A DNA stretch of 64,000 nt from Symbiodinium sp. CCMP2592 (Eukaryota; Sar; Dinophyceae; Suessiales; Symbiodiniaceae): positions 124,001 to 188,000 of the forward strand of contig CAJNDT010005920.1 of assembly GCA_905221615.1 (NCBI GenBank), written 5' to 3'. The notes beneath the pieces are model-generated. The model made no database searches and was not told where the DNA came from. It was given only the letters and a program-made list of their open reading frames with translations. Positions 32,691-43,223 of this stretch are shown piece after piece (the stretch's first letter is position 1; each line of letters starts with the position of its first letter). A program made the position numbers and the translations under genes.

Positions 32691-32949
32691 TATGAATAAT
32701 TACATTGTGAGGCCTAGGCCCAGTCCCTGGCCATGGCGGGCCTGGGAGATGGCCTCCGAATGGGCTTGCAGGACGTGCACTGGCTCGGTACTCTGCGTCC
32801 CGGGCCTCAGTTTCCAGACATCCAAGCCAAGCACAGCAGCCGAAGAAAGCATGGTGACAGAATGGCTGTATAGCAGACAGACTTGGAGATATTTAGAAGC
32901 GCGTAGTTTTTTGCTGTATGGACTCGGTCAAGCCTTCCACTGGCATCAA

Positions 32950-33144
32950 TCACACATTCCAAGCTCTAGGCGAAACGTCCCAGCAGCACACTGCACCCTT
33001 CCCATCAGCGCTGAGGAGGTAGGACGAGCCTTCGTTGCTTGCATGCACTCCTTTGCGTTGCAGGAACGGAGACTCGTAATGACAGTCGGATTTGGCCCTT
33101 AACACACAGGTGACAGGTCGAGTGTGAGGAGCAGTATGCCGCAC
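32950..33144 (-). CDS. Possible WD40-like exon
   Basis: The minus frame contains SSYLLSADGKGAVCCWDVSP, which has the spacing of a WD-repeat blade (LLS-x-D-G-x-x-x-x-WD). A single blade is weak evidence. No neighbouring blade was found and the plus frame (AEEVGRAFVACMHSFALQER) is also plausible. Confidence 0.25.
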   Translation of the reverse strand: MRHTAPHTRPVTCVLRAKSDCHYESPFLQRKGVHASNEGSSYLLSADGKGAVCCWDVSPRAWNV

Positions 33145-33149
33145 TCAAT

Positions 33150-33590
33150 TTGGGCGTTGGCCTTCCAACTCTGCGAGAGCCGTTACCTCAGCACTAAGGT
33201 GCGAGTCTCCCTTAGGTCAAGAATTCTGTGAAGACGTCAAACAAGGCAGCTTCACGTTTTGGTTGCCTTTCCGGGCTCGCTCATGTTTGCACATACTGCA
33301 TGTGCTCTTACATTGGTGTCGCACCATCATTCGACATTAGCCCGTAGCCCGCACTAGTCACAAGGGAGATGCGGATGGTCAGGCAATGCACTGGACCGAA
33401 CTCGGTCCAGCCAAAAAACTCTACATTTCGAATTATGTCTTCGCTTCGAATTTGTCATTTTCGAATGAAATCTTTCCAGCATACATGCCAAACCGATTTG
33501 TGGTTGCAAAGTCGCTGGTGATATGACTGACAAATAATGCAGTCTCCGCGGCCAGCCCCACGGCCAGGCACATATCCTAAGTCGCCACAG
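33150..33590. other. No supportable gene
   Basis: AT-richer unique sequence without a coding frame that could be supported. It includes three TTCGAA(T/A)-type words close together at about 33426-33465. Confidence 0.4.
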
Positions 33591-33849
33591 CTTCTCCTAA
33601 GAGGTCACGTCACGGCTGTCACCCCTGCACGGGGTCATGGACGTCTCCTGGCTGGCCTCACAAACGGCTTGCACAGGCAGGAAGCCACCAGCTGCATTGT
33701 CTTCCGAAACGAGCAGGGTCGTTGCATGTGGCATACGGCAGCCGACGGCAGCCTCGGAAGTTCTCGATTTCTTTGAACCTGGCACGGCACGACTCTGGCA
33801 CGGCACGACTGCCCTTAGCCACTTAAGGCGACCAGGCCCGCCGGCCAGG

Positions 33850-34765
33850 CCTGGCGCTGCTACTTGTAGGGTCTCCTGCACCAGAAGTCGAAGCTCTCGG
33901 CTATCCAGCTGCAGCTCGCGAACCTGCAGCTGGACAAACATCGAGAAAAAAAAGGGCACCCTTTCCGAGTCCCAGCTTGCGACATGTTTGCCTCAGGCAG
34001 CCCTGGCCCGCCACGGTCATCCCTACCGCAGGAATTTACCGTCTACTCACCTCGCGACCTCAGTACGAGTACCAGAGTACCAGTTGCATCCATCGCGATG
34101 CGGGACTTGACCAGAACGAGACACGCATGTCCCCGCCTTAGCCTGGAGTTCAATGACCATCGCCTCTCCCAGCTGTTTGCTCAGGACACACGGATACCAT
34201 CGGATACCACAAGGAATCGGCAGATGAGAGTCTTAGTTCCCTGGTGTTGCATCTTCGACATTCGTGTCCAGTACATTCCAGGCCTGCTCGCGGGTGTTTT
34301 CCGCCATCTTCACCAGACGCCGACAGTGGTCCAGCAGCTCAGCAATGTCTTCGCGACAAGACTGCCTGAAGCTCTTCAAGTCAAGAGCACAATAAGCTTC
34401 GTCATAATGTATTTTCGTTGCACATCAAGAAAGCAACTTCCAGCTTTACAGCCTTTCACCGACCGGCTTGATCAGTTCAGTACGGAGGACCGAGGCTGCT
34501 GCAGATCCTCATCTCTGGAGCTGATGTCGAGCATTTGCCGCTCGCACATCCCTTCAATGTCGGTGCTAACGCCGTGGGGCTCACCGTTCTGCACATGAGC
34601 GGATACGAAAGCCAAGCTGCGCGTGAGCCATAGCACCCGATCCTTGACTACCAAACTGACGAGGTCAAAGCTTGTGGCCGAGCATCTGAGCATCGGGCTT
34701 CCGATGAGGCCTCCAAGCATGCTGCACCTGGCTAGTTCTAACGTGAGCTCCTCCGCTAACCCCAC
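33850..34765 (-). CDS. Unassigned coiled-coil-like protein, at least four minus-strand exons
   Basis: Segments in order: 34765-34472 starting MGLAEELTLELARCSMLGGL, with LVVKDRVLWLTRSLAFVSAH; about 34390-34235 (DLKSFRQSCREDIAELLDHC then RRLVKMAENTREQAWNVLDT, ending in TAA or a donor); about 34180-34110 (LSKQLGEAMVIELQAKAG); about 33935-33865, after TTTGTCCAG (LQVRELQLDSRELRLLVQET). The last three have heptad-like spacing of Leu and charged residues. The first frame is open from ATG to stop. Linkage into one gene is inferred from order and strand. No family is recognised. Confidence 0.5.
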
Positions 34766-35137
34766 TTGCTTTCGTCAATGGTGGGTCCTGTGGGTCTCGG
34801 GCGGGACCCGTCACACGAGATCGTAACAAACCCACTCCAGCCAGCAGATTCGATGCGTTATGAGAATGCTTGCTCGGAGCTCAATCGCAGACGGAGGTCG
34901 TTTTGCCGCATCCACTCTCCGGCGATCGACGCATGTCTTGTGAACTGGAGAATCCCTTCGAAGATTGAACCCCACGACCGAGAAAGAACTGGCTGTCCTT
35001 CATTTGCTCGTGCAGTCACTTTCTGGGCCTCCCACGATCACACGCCTTGCAGCGACAGTCCTGGCAACGGCTCCGCTTGCAGACTCTTTGCTGCTGCAGA
35101 TCTCTTGCCTGGGAAGATCGGTCCCAGCACTCTCTTG

Positions 35138-35768
35138 CTACCCAGGCCAGAGATTGGCCCATGCTGCCTGGTTAGCCGTCCGCGATGTGCAGAGGGGGGC
35201 TTCCATGAGAGTCTGCAAACTGAGGCCCTCGCTTTTGCCGCCCAAAACAAAGCTGCAGAGGCAGCTGGAGGCAGCTGGAGAGGACCAGCCGAGCACTTTG
35301 TCGAAGGAAACCGCCGCTGCTGGCCCTCTAACCAGTACAACTTCATGGAAGTGGTTGGCGTGTCTCAAGCAAAACGGGTCAAAGTGAAACAGAACCAGTT
35401 GATGGATCCACGAGGCCAGAGAGTTGTTCCATGCGCTTCTGACTCTGGCTCTTCTGAGCTTGAGATAAGCTGGCTGCGGGTCGAAGGACTTTTGCGCCCT
35501 GTGCGAGCCTGATCGTTTCTGGCACGACTCTTGGGGAATGAGTGCTGGGCATTGAAGGACGGATGCCTCGACGAAGATCACAACGCAGTCGAACACCAAG
35601 AAGCCCCTGCTCCGGAAGTCTGAGCAGCAGGCAGCACCAACCCAGGCTGCACCGCCTTGCCGAAAACGTGAGGTGACACGACGTCTTCGCAAGTGGCTCA
35701 GCTCTCCCGGTCGATGCCTGCGGAGGCTCTAATGCCTGGCCATAGATGCAAAGCAAACAGTGCCACAC
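35138..35768 (-). CDS. Unassigned minus-strand exon region
   Basis: Two minus frames overlap. One (35768-35379) ends with SLSQAQKSQSQKRMEQLSGL; another over 35510-35380 reads STRSQLISSSEEPESEAHGT then TLWPRGSINWFCFTLTRFA. A third is open for 184 codons (35692-35138). A 248-codon plus frame (34766-35512) also crosses the region. The coding frame cannot be fixed; minus is favoured by neighbours. Confidence 0.28.
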
Positions 35769-35914
35769 CTCCCAAACCCTAGTCGGCCCTCGGCCCTCGG
35801 TCTCGCCTTCGCCATTGCTGCTCGCCCCCGGCCCCGGCCCCCCGGCCCCCGACGCCGCAAACGGCAGCGTTGGAGGCCCTCAGTAAGACCAGCTCAGGAG
35901 GTCTGCGGGGGCGA

Positions 35915-35965
35915 ACTCGCACGCACCCGCACGCACCCGCACGCACACGCACGCACATGCGCACG
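35915..35965. repeat. GCAC-type minisatellite
   Basis: Repeats of CGCACGCACC and CGCACGCACA run over about 50 bp within a C-rich stretch starting near 35820. Confidence 0.8.
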
Positions 35966-36129
35966 CCCATATGCTCCCGCGCAGATCGGCTCTGCAGCTT
36001 GATGGTGCCACTGCTCCTCAGGCCCGAGCGTCCTGTCATCAGCTCCAAGCAACCACTGCCCGAGCCTAGTCCCCTGAGCCCAGTACTGCGGACAGTGCTA
36101 CTGCCTTGCGCACAACGACTACGCACATG

Positions 36130-36402
36130 TCAGTACATGTCTCGCAAAATCAGCAGCAGAACCGATGCGAAGAAGTCTTGTTTCATGGTTGGTGAGACGG
36201 CGAGCGCGGCCCTCTTGCCACTGTCGACTGTCTGCTTGAAGCGAACAAAGGCGCTGCCTCTGCCTGGGCCTCCAAGTCGGCATTGCCGAAGATCAGATTC
36301 TGCTTCAGACACTTCAGGATTCTGTGCACGAACCTCGGCCACTAGCTGCTTAGCTGGCCTGAGAAGAAGCCCAAGACTTTGGGGCATCCCTCTCACGTCC
36401 AC
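36130..36402 (-). CDS. Unassigned minus-strand exon
   Basis: The frame reads RPAKQLVAEVRAQNPEVSEA then ESDLRQCRLGGPGRGSAFVR, FKQTVDSGKRAALAVSPTMK and QDFFASVLLLILRDMY. The mix of charged helix, Gly-rich turn and hydrophobic end looks like a real folded segment of about 85 residues. It is probably the 3' part of the gene that includes the exons at 37.2-36.8 kb. No family is recognised. Confidence 0.45.
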   Translation of the reverse strand: MDVRGMPQSLGLLLRPAKQLVAEVRAQNPEVSEAESDLRQCRLGGPGRGSAFVRFKQTVDSGKRAALAVSPTMKQDFFASVLLLILRDMY

Positions 36403-36812
36403 TTCACAGTAATCACCTCACCGTTGCAATTCAATCATTCCCTTGGCCTGACACAGGATCCTGAGTCCAGGCATGTCTTGGGTCTTGAGCAGCAAACTCT
36501 GCAAGCTCGTGTCTTGTGTTCTGCCCAGTCTTCACCACACCTATCCATCAATTTCCCTTATGATAGGCAAGCTGCGTACATCTTGCCTCAGCGTGCTCAG
36601 TCGGCAATGCTGCCGGTATGAGCAGGAATGTTGGACATGCCTGTCTGCAACCACGCGGCCTTTGACCGGATTTATTGCCAAACCTGCTGAGACAGGGGGG
36701 CATGCCGGCTTATGGGTTTGTGCTCCAGCACAGGAGACTATCACAGGTCTTCTACTGCACCATGCACTGATGGATCATCCCAGAGTATTCACTCCCAGCC
36801 TTGTTGAGACGA

Positions 36813-37185
36813 TTAAAGTAAAGCCGATAACAGCTTGGAGCATGCGGTGCTGAAGTTTATTACTTTTGGCTCCCTGCTTCTGTGTGGGTCGAGAAAGACT
36901 TCACACGCGAAGTTTGTGCCTGTTCTGTCGTCGATATAGCTGCCGTCGTCCACGATCTGTCCAGTAGTGGGATCGATCTCCTGAAGCAAGCCCAAGCGAT
37001 TGACCAACCGAAGACCAAGTGCCTGCTACATGCTGGTTTTCCACCCGCCTAGCAAACTCAGGTAGCTAGAGGAGGATTTAAGTGACGTGACATGCCCAAA
37101 AGCAGGTGCAGTCCACTTTAGCTTTGGCTGCAGACAGTGGTCCTCCCCCGACTTGCCGTCGATGATGTTTCCTTGGCCATGCTGA
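36813..37185 (-). CDS. Unassigned gene, two minus-strand exons
   Basis: Exon A (about 37185-37085) reads GNIIDGKSGEDHCLQPKLKW then TAPAFGHVTSLK. Exon B, after the AG acceptor at about 37027, reads ALGLRLVNRLGLLQEIDPTT then GQIVDDGSYIDDRTGTNFAC and EVFLDPHRSREPKVINF. Exon B is one of the clearest unassigned coding stretches in the window, with a PTTGQIVDDGSYID core that looks like a beta-rich surface. It lies 160-350 bp downstream of the His-rich gene on the same strand. No family is recognised. Confidence 0.5.
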
Positions 37186-37344
37186 CGCCACGTGTTTGTA
37201 CTCGATCATATGATATAGATATATTTTTGGGTCGGACAAATTCTGGCACGCCGGTGCAACCAGGCAATCCTGGCTGCACGAGGTCTGGCATATGTTCGCA
37301 GATTGATCGGAGCTGAGCGGCCCGAGTCTGGATCCACCATGGCC

Positions 37345-38403
37345 TCATGTGGCAAATTTGCAGCTGAAAACTTTTCCACGCAACAAGTCTTGCAATCTGT
37401 GCGGCGAAGAGGCGTCCTTCAAAGCTTCGTCTTTCTTCTGCATCTCTGTCTTCTCGCTTTCCTTGCCTTCGTGCTCGCCCTCCTTTCCTTCATTGTGCTC
37501 CCCATGTTCGCCCTCCTTTCCTTCATCGTGCTCCCCATGCTCGCCTTCCTTGCCTTCTTGGTGTTCTCCGGGCTCGCCTTCTTTCCCAACCTGCTCGTGC
37601 TCACCCTCCTTCCCAAGATGTGCCGCAGGGTCGTAGCTCTCGCCCTCTTCGCCGGTGTGTTCTGCACTGTCCCCGTGCTCAGCTTCGTCGTACCCCATGT
37701 TCGCGGCGGGGTCGTGATGGTCATGCTCGCCCTCTTCACCGGTATGTTTTGTATGGTCCTCGTGGTCACCCTCATCGTACCCCATGTTCGCGGCAGGGTC
37801 GTAATGATCATGCTCGCCCTCTTCACCGGTATGTTTTGTATGGTCCTCGTGGTCACCCTCATCGTACCCCATGTTCGCGGCTGGGTCGTAATGGTCATGG
37901 TGCTCGCCCTCTTCACCGGTATGTTCTGCGTGGTCCTCGTGGTCGCCCTCATCGTACCCCATGTGGGCGGCGGGGTCGTGATGGTCGTGGTGCTCGCCCT
38001 CTTCACCATTTCGTTCTGCATGGTTCTCGTGGTCAGCCTCATCGTAGCCCATATTTACTGCAGGGTCGTGGTGGTTGTGTTGATCCCCCACGTCTGCCTG
38101 GCGATCGTGTTCGCCCTCACGGTCCGCATGGTCCTTGTGTTCATCTTCGTACCGCATGTGAGCTGCAGGATCGTAGCTCTCGCCCGCTTCCCCGGAATGT
38201 GTTGAATGGTCGTGGTGTTCAGCAGCGTATCCCATGTGAGCGCCAGGGTCGTGGCGACCGCCCTCTTCGCTGTGGTGTGCTGCATGATCCTCGTGCTCAT
38301 CGTCGTTCCTCATGTGAGCTGCAGGATCGTAGTGGGAATCACCTTCATCTGCAGCATGAGGGTTCTTATTCAAAAAAGGCCTATGGTCATTGTCATTGTC
38401 TAC
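37345..38403 (-). CDS. His/Asp/Glu-rich repeat protein (large 3' exon)
   Basis: A minus frame open for about 350 codons ends at TGA 37345-37347. It holds nine degenerate repeats of 26-35 residues with the core [HY]DPAA[HN]MGYDEGDHEDH followed by HTGEEGEHHDH. Next comes a run of shorter GKEGEHGEH-type units and a Lys-rich end (KTEMQKKDEALKDASS) closing with LLRGKVFSCKFAT. About one residue in six is His and a third are Asp/Glu, a make-up expected for metal binding or buffering. There is no in-frame ATG near the 5' end: a TAA lies at 38404-38406 and an AG acceptor directly precedes the open frame, so an upstream exon is needed. The 300-codon hydrophobic frame on the plus strand (37303-38205) is its antisense shadow. 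The regular repeat register and conserved MGY make coding very likely. Function is unknown. Confidence 0.78.
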   Translation of the reverse strand, partial: VDNDNDHRPFLNKNPHAADEGDSHYDPAAHMRNDDEHEDHAAHHSEEGGRHDPGAHMGYAAEHHDHSTHSGEAGESYDPAAHMRYEDEHKDHADREGEHDRQADVGDQHNHHDPAVNMGYDEADHENHAERNGEEGEHHDHHDPAAHMGYDEGDHEDHAEHTGEEGEHHDHYDPAANMGYDEGDHEDHTKHTGEEGEHDHYDPAANMGYDEGDHEDHTKHTGEEGEHDHHDPAANMGYDEAEHGDSAEHTGEEGESYDPAAHLGKEGEHEQVGKEGEPGEHQEGKEGEHGEHDEGKEGEHGEHNEGKEGEHEGKESEKTEMQKKDEALKDASSPHRLQDLLRGKVFSCKFAT

Positions 38404-39067
38404 TTACTTGCATCGACCGCCTCTCAGCCTTGCTAGCCGGATCAAGACTGAGCACTTAAGGCTTAAGGTCCAGCATGGCCCAGCCTTGCAACCCGAAGTG
38501 CGTGGCCACCATGTGCAAGCTGTGGCCACCGGGGCCGCTGCGGCCAAGGCCAATTTGAAGAAGGGACGTGGACGTGGCATCAGTGGCATCCTGGCGAGTT
38601 GCATCTCCCACGCCGTCTCCGTCCGTGGCCCAGCGGGACAAGTCCGGGGAATTGGCTCCCAAACGTGTGAGCCACTTGGCTGCCAGTGTGGCGATGCGCT
38701 GCAAGGACTCCGGCGGATCCGAGTTCAAGGTCGCTGGGCCATGTGGGCCCGCCAAGCCCAAGCCATCCAAGCCATCCACGAACTCGAAGGATGCCTGTGC
38801 ACCCCTGATCGGAGGCGGCCGAGGCCGAACAGCTGTTGCACGAAGCTGAAGCGGTTGATCCTGAAGTTCACTGCCGAAGAGGAAGCTCCGCAGGCTCTGG
38901 AGTCGAGCAGTCGGGGCCCCGTGCAGCAAAGCATCCGACCCTGACACCCCATGCTGCTCATGATGCTCGCCGAGAAAGTCATGGCGAATCCTCATCACCT
39001 CCGGCGCATGCTCCCAAACGGACTGCTGGGCCTGACGGGAGATTTCCCGTTGTCCTGCCCGAGCCAC
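38404..39067 (-). CDS. Unassigned 203-codon minus-strand ORF, possible 5' part of the His-rich gene
   Basis: The frame (39067-38456) begins MARAGQREISRQAQQSVWEH then APEVMRIRHDFLGEHHEQHG, and later reads SLQRIATLAAKWLTRLGANS and PDLSRWATDGDGVGDATRQD. The first 40 residues and the later helical part look coding. In another frame over 38604-38500 a hydrophobic leader-like string is present (MPRPRPFFKLALAAAAPVAT). Either could supply the upstream exon that the His-rich frame needs. This is not resolved. Confidence 0.42.
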
Positions 39068-39396
39068 AATGCTTCTGCGGGCACCGCTTCCGGAACAGGA
39101 TCCAGACTGGAAAGGATGTCAGTCTAACTGCACTGCCCCATTAAATTCACCTACATGTGTCACTCTGAACAGGCAGTAACAAGGGCTGGATGCCGCAAGG
39201 CGGAGCACTGGACTGCAAACAGCCTTGAAATACTGTAGGTGGTGCTTGAAGGGTTCGGGGAAACATGCGAGTGGTGCAAGATGATCGGGGAATCCGGGCA
39301 CACTGTGTCTCCCTGTACTGCACTTACAGGGACTAAACGGGGCAGTGCGAGCAACGCGTCATCTCCTTGTGTCTGCCTTTTTTCCGGCTGACCCGG

Positions 39397-41692
39397 TCAT
39401 CCAAAGATATCCTTGTCGTATCTTAGGGGTGAGACTTTTTCTTCGGAGAGGCCGTTTCCATAGAGCTCCACACTTCTCTTCATAGTGGCGATTGCTAATG
39501 CCATGTCGTCCACCTGGCATGACAGAAGCTACTGGAACCTCATGTCGGTGAATGTTCAGCCCCACATGCGTGACAGTTGCGGCCTTGTAGACTCCAGTGC
39601 CCGAGACAATCATATTGGCACCGGCTTTTGCAGCTTCATCTACCGTGTGCACCTTGACGCCTCCATCCACCTCAATTTCCTCGGACCCACTCATAAAAAT
39701 GCGACGCCCGACAAAGGTTCTGCTTTGTGTGGGGCAGGCATCTGCAATCAAGCCAATCCAAGCCACCTTGTCTGGATACCTCGAACGTACGTATCGAACT
39801 TTCCTTGTGCAGCGAGACGTGGCACCGTTGCAGTCATGACATGAGCTGGTGGTGCCTGGATCATGGCTCCTACACCGAGTTTGCAGGCGAAGTTGCTCCA
39901 TCATGTCTACCATGAAAGACTGCCCACCCTTCCCGGGCACAACAGTCAGGATAAGCACCACGTCCACCTGATTCGAAGCTCAGAATGTGACTACCAGTCC
40001 AGTGCTGGGTTTGGGATCCAAAATCCGCCTGACCTGACCCAGGTAAGGTTCCAACTGCCTGGAAAGAAACGCAGAGCACTGGCAGGCCGGCAGGTTGTCA
40101 CTGGCTGTCACCGACAAAGCCTAACATGATGCCACACAAAGAAGCCGAGAAGCTCAATCGGCGTGGCTGGACTTAACGCAAGTCCCACCAGCATTCCTAA
40201 CTTCCAAAGCGTCTGCACGAAATGGGCGGGAACGCTATGATTGTCGGTCGGGACACCGTTCTTCCGGACTTGGTCGATAACGGTCTGCGTCAGTCCTGCA
40301 CAGCGGACAGCGACGCAACGGCTTCCGTGCACTTCGGTTCGGGATTGCACAGGGATGACTCAAAAGCCTCTGGGCTCTGTGGCTTCAATGTGAAAGATGA
40401 ACTGCATCAAGTTCTTGCCCGTTTCCTGAGCAGAGGTACATGCGGCGGACATGTCCCGACGATAGTCTAGCAAACTTCGTCAGTGTGTGGAGAAAGTGAT
40501 TTCGTCCACGCCTCTAGGATTCTCTTCATCCCGCGGTTCTTGACACGAAGCCTCGAAGCCTCTAAAAAACCTGCAAGCCTTTCTGAGCCTCTGAAATGCG
40601 CAAGCTGCAAACGGCTTTTCGGCCTTTGGGAGGTTACACTGGCCTTTAGGCACGCTAGGAAGCTGCGAGGTACCGACGATGTCGCGGGAATGCAGTAAAC
40701 AGATGCAGCTAGGCCTTGCAGTCAGGTCTTGTTGGTGCGACGATCAAGCCACAAGTGCAAGTTATTGCTTGGTAGCAGTTGGACCTCCAATCCTGTGAGT
40801 CGTTCAGTCGAGATTTTGTTGTGATGCCCCGCACTAACCAGTCTGCGAGCCTCTGAGCTTCCAAAGGCCCTTACGACTCAAAGCCTCCCCAAAGGCCCTT
40901 GGGAGACGCTTTGGGGGGGCCAGCGCCTCGCCGGAATCCGAGCGTCTGGATGTACGGCTTTGGCCTCGGCGAAAGCCTCTACTTGCTCCTCAGGCTTCTG
41001 GACCATCAGGTGGCAATCAAAAAAGACCTGCAGGAGGGAAAATGCAGGATTCAAGCTCGTCGAGTGCGGCTGCAGCCCGCAGCTGCAATAGCTCAACCTA
41101 TCCGCAACTCCCTACCTTCGGATGATGCAGGCGCAAGTTGGCGATGACCTTCGGTCCGAAAGAGATGGCCGGAACCTTGCAACTACCATCTAGCACAATC
41201 GACATTCCGATCCCAGAACACGAAGATCAGGCTGCAAAGCTTGTGGAACCATCGGGAGTTTCGGCGCTCACTTCGCGCATGCTGAAGCATGTCCGGCATC
41301 CAAGGTGCAAAATTACCATCCATCACATCCAAGTGCAAGTAGTCGGCACCGGCGCGTAAAGCACGACCAGCCTCTGGGGAGTGCAAACGTGAGCCACCGA
41401 CCCACTACCTCACGAAGATCTAAATTCCCCGTCCTCTGCCCCGTTGACAGTTTACACCGCTTACCTCTTCCACAATCAACCCGAATTGCCTCTGTGGCCA
41501 GCATGGAAGAGTCGCAATCCAATACCTCTCAAAGTTGCGATTTGCCAATAGAAGGGCACCTGTGAAGTGGCTATATACGCACCCGTTGCCTGAGAGTGCG
41601 GACGCTTCCGGTGTATAACACATCACGCCCACGTGCTACGACGGCTGGTGGTTTAACGCCAAAGTGCGGATGGACCAATCTTGGCGGCACAG
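39397..41692 (-). CDS. RPE: Ribulose-phosphate 3-epimerase
   Basis: The enzyme interconverts ribulose 5-phosphate and xylulose 5-phosphate (pentose-phosphate pathway, Calvin cycle). Minus-strand exons: about 41692-41665 (AAKIGPSAL); 41500-41474 (RQFGLIVEE); about 41376-41315 (AGRALRAGADYLHLDVMDGN); about 41175-41118 (VPAISFGPKVIANLRLHHPK); about 41030-40960 (VFFDCHLMVQKPEEQVEAFA); about 40440-40376 (ETGKNLMQFIFHIEATE); 40292-40250 (TVIDQVRKNG); about 40197-40150 (MLVGLALSPATPIE); 40065-40040 (QLEPYLGQ); about 39970-39880 (VDVVLILTVVPGKGGQSFMV); 39806-39765 (KVRYVRSRYPDK); 39687-39588 (EIEVDGGVKVHTVDEAAKAG then ANMIVSGTGVYKA); about 39512-39397 (ALAIATMKRSVELYGNGLSE … DIFG, TGA 39397-39399). 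Catalytic Asp of LDVMDG, Asp of VDGG and metal-site His residues (YLHLD, FDCHLM, FHIEA) are seen. The first exon and start codon, and hence any targeting peptide, are unresolved. Confidence 0.95.
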
Positions 41693-41699
41693 CCGTGAA

Positions 41700-42330
41700 A
41701 TGCCGACGCCGGCCTTGCACAAGACAGCATGCCTAGAATGCACTCCAGCCTAATCTGCTGGCCTGGAAGCCTGGCTGTATCCGGCAGAAGCCGCCATGGC
41801 AGTAAAAAAGCACTGCGGATCCTTTCAGCTCGTTCTCGAGGAGTGGCGAACGAGGCAGACTTGCACACACATATCCGAAATCCAGAGAGCGCAGGGTGAG
41901 AGTGCCAGTCTAGCTTAGGCAACTTCAACATGCAGCCTCTTTTGCTTGAGGTATCCTGGGTGATGGACAAGCCTGTAGCGAATCTGCAGCCTCGATGCAG
42001 TCGCGCTGTACAGGTGGAGTCGTTTACAGCTCTTCTCCCGCAAGTTTTCAAACACCTCTGACTGCAACTTGCTTCCCGTATTCCGCAGACAGGGTTCGAT
42101 GGAGTCCGGATGGGGCAAGTGTCAAGAGTTTGTCCTGTATCTTGCCATCCCTAGGATGCCGAGCTCAACAAGTTTGACAATGTGAATTTGAATTAAGCGA
42201 AGAGCACTTCGCACTGCATGATATTTTCACAGATATGTACAGGGTTGCTGACCAAGCAAAGGTTGCGAAGGCATGGCCCCCAGTGCCGACCGGGGCATGA
42301 CCGACTGGGTCTTCGAACATGTGGCCATAT
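41700..42330. other. Upstream of RPE; no further exon could be assigned
   Basis: A 132-codon minus frame (42051-41653) runs into the first RPE exon and ends CARPASAFHGCAAKIGPSAL. Its earlier part (RFATGLSITQDTSSKRGCML) may hold the RPE start or leader. No cleavage motif or confirmed ATG is seen. Confidence 0.3.
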
Positions 42331-42434
42331 GGGAGTTTCCGAAAATTAGGGGTACCTTATTTGGGGGTCCTTATATAGTAAGGATCCTACTATTTAGGGT
42401 AGTATATTAGGGTCCCCTATTTTCGGAATCTCCC
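42331..42434 (-). mobile_element. MITE-like 104-bp inverted-repeat element, copy 2
   Basis: Starts GGGAGTTTCCGAAAATTAGG and ends TTTTCGGAATCTCCC, with ATAT on both sides (42327-42330, 42435-42438). Its reverse complement aligns to the element at 5125-5228 over the full 104 bp with roughly a dozen differences. The whole unit is close to a palindrome, with an internal GTAGGATCC-type core. It lies in non-coding DNA upstream of RPE. Confidence 0.82.
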
Positions 42435-42439
42435 ATATG

Positions 42440-43220
42440 TGGCCAGAAAGGGCTAGCCGCTTAGAAGGCTTAGAAGATATGCCCCCACAGGCATTCCAGG
42501 CAGCTCTCGTGTCAAAGAGATATTGCCGGCCACAAAATAGGAGTCAGCCTGCAGCAAGCTTGAGATCGACACCTCACACACAAGGCGTCTCACTCAAACA
42601 GAGCTGCCGCTATCGAAATCGGATTGAGCACCAACTCTTCAACTGACCTGGCACTGCTGCTCAGGTTCCCAGTTCTAGACACGCGGGACTGGGGCTTGTG
42701 TTTGCCCTTTTCAAAGCTCCAGATGCGAACATGTGCATGTCAGTTCAACACCCAAGCCATTAACTGCTAGTGATTATTTCAGAGGCCTGGAATACAGAAG
42801 CACTGAGCGCTGCACAGGTTCCTTGCTAGCTCCCCGTGGCCTGTGCACTCGGGCGGCCTCTCTGCCAGATCCCCTTCTGCCAATCGGAATACCCTCCCCC
42901 CGAGGCTGAGCATGCTCTAGGCAAAAGCGTGACGGGGCATGAGCAAGTCTCATCACATGCATGCTGCCACAGCTGGACGGGATCACACTGAATCCCCATT
43001 TGGGGCTTCATGTCTTCACCTTTGGCTTGAAAGTGGTTCGGGGATAGTGGAAGGATCGGCTGCCCGACTCAACGCATCTGCTCCCGTCTGTACTGGGAAT
43101 CAAACCTGCCAGGAAATCTCGAAGTGACCGTGTCTGTAGGGCTGTGTTTACTGGCCTGGACATGTCCAACAGCTGCAACAAAATTCCCGGCAGGAGTGGG
43201 GGCAGCTCATGTTTATCTTA
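42440..43220. other. No supportable gene
   Basis: Short frames only (60-70 codons) on both strands, none with motifs. Treated as intergenic. Confidence 0.4.
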
Positions 43221-43223
43221 ATT

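Noticed and set aside
34766..35512. 248-codon plus-strand ORF
   Set aside because: No motif; composition is typical of an antisense shadow, and the strand conflicts with neighbouring exons.
37303..38205. 300-codon plus-strand frame, very hydrophobic (Leu/Val/Phe/Met)
   Set aside because: It is the exact antisense of the His/Asp/Glu repeat exon: His, Asp and Glu codons read backwards give Met/Val, Ile/Val and Leu/Phe. The repeat register makes sense only on the minus strand.
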